Shown one piece after another: positions 62,656 through 64,000 of a stretch of 64,000 bases of DNA. The position numbers and the translations under genes were made by a program. The DNA comes from Falsiroseomonas selenitidurans (GTDB lineage: Bacteria > Pseudomonadota > Alphaproteobacteria > Acetobacterales > Acetobacteraceae), in assembly GCF_012103215.1 (NCBI RefSeq), contig NZ_JAAVNE010000008.1:1-64000 (forward strand). Direction: 5' to 3'. The notes under the pieces were generated by a model, which saw nothing but the letters and a program-made list of their open reading frames with translations, was not told the origin of the DNA and ran no database searches. The number at the start of each line of letters is the position of its first letter. Position 1 is the first letter of the stretch.

Positions 62656-63933
62656 ATGACCTCCATCCTGTTCCTGGCCTTCCTGGGCCTGCTGGCGCTC
62701 GGCGTGCCGGTGGCCGTCGCGCTCGGCGCCGGGTCGCTGATCTATGTCTGGTTCGACCAGTCCGTCCCGCCGCTGGTGGTGCTGCACCGCATGGCGTCGG
62801 GCATCGACAGCTTCCCGCTGCTGGCCGTGCCCTTCTTCGTCATGTCCGGCAGCCTGATGAATTCGGCCGGCATCACGGAACGCATCTTCAGCTTCGCCAC
62901 CGCGCTGGTCGGCTGGCTGCGCGGCGGGCTGGGCCATGTGAACGTGGTGGGCAGCGTGATCTTCGCCGGCATGTCCGGCACCGCCGTGGCGGATGCCGGC
63001 GGGCTCGGCAGCATCGAGATCAAGGCGATGCGCGACCACGGCTATCCGCTGCCGTTTGCCGTTGGCATCACCGGCGCGTCCTCCACCATCGGGCCGATCA
63101 TCCCGCCCTCCCTGCCCATGGTGATCTATGGCGTGATGGCCAATGCCTCGATCGGGCAGCTCTTCGCCGCCGGGCTGATCCCCGGCCTGCTGATGGCGGT
63201 GACGCTGATGGGCACCGTCACGGTCATGGCCTATCGCCGCGGCTGGGATGCGGATGCGCAGTTCCGCTGGGCGCGGCTGGGCCACACCGGCAAGCGAGCC
63301 TTCCTCCCGCTGATGACGCCGGTGCTGCTGGTGGGCGGCATGACCACCGGCGCCTTCACGCCGACCGAGGCCGCCATCGCCGCCACCTTCTACGCCCTGT
63401 TCCTGGGCTTCGTGGTGTACCGCTCCCTGACGCTGCGTTCGCTGCTGCGGGTGACGCAGGAGACGATCGAGACCACGGCGGTGGTGATGCTGATCGTCGC
63501 CGGCGCTTCGATCTTCGGCTGGCTGGTGACGACGACCCGGGTGACGGAGGAAGTGGCGGCGCTGGTGCTGTCCATCACGCAGGAGCCCTGGCTGGTGCTG
63601 CTGCTGGTGAACATCCTGCTGCTGGTGGTGGGCTGCTTCCTGGAGACCATTGCCGCCATCACCATCCTGGTGCCGGTGCTGCTGCCGCTGATGCTCAAGA
63701 TCGGCGTGGATCCGGTGCATTTCGGCGTGCTGATGGTGCTGAACCTGATGATCGGCCTGCTGACGCCGCCGGTCGGGATGGTGCTGTACATCCTGGCACG
63801 GGTCTCCGGGTTGAGCTTCGAGCAGACCATGAAGGCCTGCGCGCCCTTCCTCATCCCGCTGTTCCTGTGCCTCGGCCTCGTCACCTGGTGGCCTGAGATG
63901 GTGCTGTGGCTGCCGACGCTGATCTACCGCTAG
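62656..63933 (+). CDS. TRAP transporter large membrane subunit (DctM type)
   Basis: 425 residues, about twelve predicted membrane helices. GVPVAVALGAGSLIYVWF at the start, PLLAVPFFVMSGSLMNSAGITERIFSFA, SGTAVADAGGLGSIEIKAM and IIPPSLPMVIYGVMANASIGQLFAAGLIPGLLM are the standard DctM motifs. It imports the DctP-bound ligand with sodium. Last gene of the unit; a hairpin follows at 63944. Confidence 0.94.
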   Translation: MTSILFLAFLGLLALGVPVAVALGAGSLIYVWFDQSVPPLVVLHRMASGIDSFPLLAVPFFVMSGSLMNSAGITERIFSFATALVGWLRGGLGHVNVVGSVIFAGMSGTAVADAGGLGSIEIKAMRDHGYPLPFAVGITGASSTIGPIIPPSLPMVIYGVMANASIGQLFAAGLIPGLLMAVTLMGTVTVMAYRRGWDADAQFRWARLGHTGKRAFLPLMTPVLLVGGMTTGAFTPTEAAIAATFYALFLGFVVYRSLTLRSLLRVTQETIETTAVVMLIVAGASIFGWLVTTTRVTEEVAALVLSITQEPWLVLLLVNILLLVVGCFLETIAAITILVPVLLPLMLKIGVDPVHFGVLMVLNLMIGLLTPPVGMVLYILARVSGLSFEQTMKACAPFLIPLFLCLGLVTWWPEMVLWLPTLIYR

Positions 63934-63943
63934 CCGCCGGGTG

Positions 63944-63967
63944 GGGCAGGGGGCGCGACCCCTGCCC
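63944..63967. terminator. Hairpin after the TRAP unit
   Basis: GGGCAGGGG (63944-63952) pairs perfectly with CCCCTGCCC (63959-63967) around a 6-nt loop, 11 bp after the DctM stop. No U-tract, as is usual in GC-rich genomes. It may serve both this unit and a convergent minus-strand gene at the window edge. Confidence 0.55.
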
Positions 63968-63975
63968 ATCGCGCC

Positions 63976-64000
63976 TCAGCCGGCGCGGATCCCGGCGCGG
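63976..64000 (-). CDS. Possible end of a minus-strand gene leaving the window
   Basis: On the minus strand the last bases read ...RAGIRAG then TGA (complement of 63976-63978). Position right after a hairpin would fit the convergent pattern of this chromosome, but only seven codons are visible, so this is a weak suggestion. Confidence 0.2.

Overview
This window is a stretch of very GC-rich chromosome, densely packed with genes on both strands. There is no rRNA, no complete mobile element, no prophage and no CRISPR array. The gene content points to an alphaproteobacterium of the Acetobacteraceae, Roseomonas-like. Pointers are a Bug-type tripartite tricarboxylate transporter receptor next to an enolase-superfamily enzyme, TRAP transporters, an Anbu-type proteasome homolog, YfcG-like GST, pcaHG, and proteins with the FDxxFYLxxNPDVA...EGR repeat. 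The taxonomic call is inference from gene content and composition only.

Layout. 1-8 kb (+): end of an unknown gene, nucleoside 2-deoxyribosyltransferase, a gamma-glutamyltransferase homolog, a DUF1194 von Willebrand-like protein, then a circularly permuted ATP-grasp gene, an alpha-E gene, a DUF5675-like gene and an Anbu protease. 8-11.5 kb (-): creatininase-type amidohydrolase and two tandem FAD-linked oxidases, all translationally overlapped. 11.8-19.3 kb: Rieske oxygenase, an IclR regulator, and a probable sugar-acid catabolic cluster (2-hydroxyacid dehydrogenase, DapA-like lyase, Bug receptor, enolase-superfamily enzyme, aldehyde dehydrogenase). 19.5-25.7 kb: glycan or surface modification block (two glycosyltransferases, FkbM and class I methyltransferases, sulfotransferase) whose last two genes are distinctly AT-richer. 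25.9-28.5 kb: hydroxyacid dehydrogenase, SDR, flavodoxin-like protein. 28.5-32.9 kb (-): complete carbohydrate ABC importer. 33-44 kb: Bcr/CflA efflux protein, E1 alpha/beta ketoacid dehydrogenase, an internally duplicated unknown protein coupled to an acetolactate-synthase-like enzyme, an FMN glutamate-synthase-like protein, acyl-CoA synthetase, amidohydrolase. 44-51.6 kb: cupin and TetR, two tandem NodB-like deacetylases, a pentapeptide-repeat membrane protein, SDR, GST. 51.7 kb: tRNA-Ser(GCU). 52-64 kb: amidohydrolase, an unknown protein, a second gamma-glutamyltransferase, DUF3237, protocatechuate 3,4-dioxygenase, a divergently split succinyl-CoA-synthetase-like pair, and a TRAP transporter with another enolase-superfamily enzyme.

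How it fits together. Most modules are small import-plus-catabolism cassettes for organic acids, sugar acids, amides and aromatics, each with its own solute receptor (Bug, ABC or TRAP). Many genes are coupled by 4-8 bp stop/start overlaps.

Two features stand out. First, every convergent gene junction with more than about 50 bp of space carries a hairpin. At five such junctions it is a copy of one of four palindromic repeat families (R1-R4), each present twice in the window; at the right-hand end it is a simple hairpin. Remaining convergent genes abut within 0-30 bp. Second, the Anbu/ATP-grasp/alpha-E cluster lacks the transglutaminase-like partner usually described for it and contains a DUF5675-like gene instead. 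Two matching 7-3-7 palindromes in the IclR-linked cluster look like operators for that regulator.
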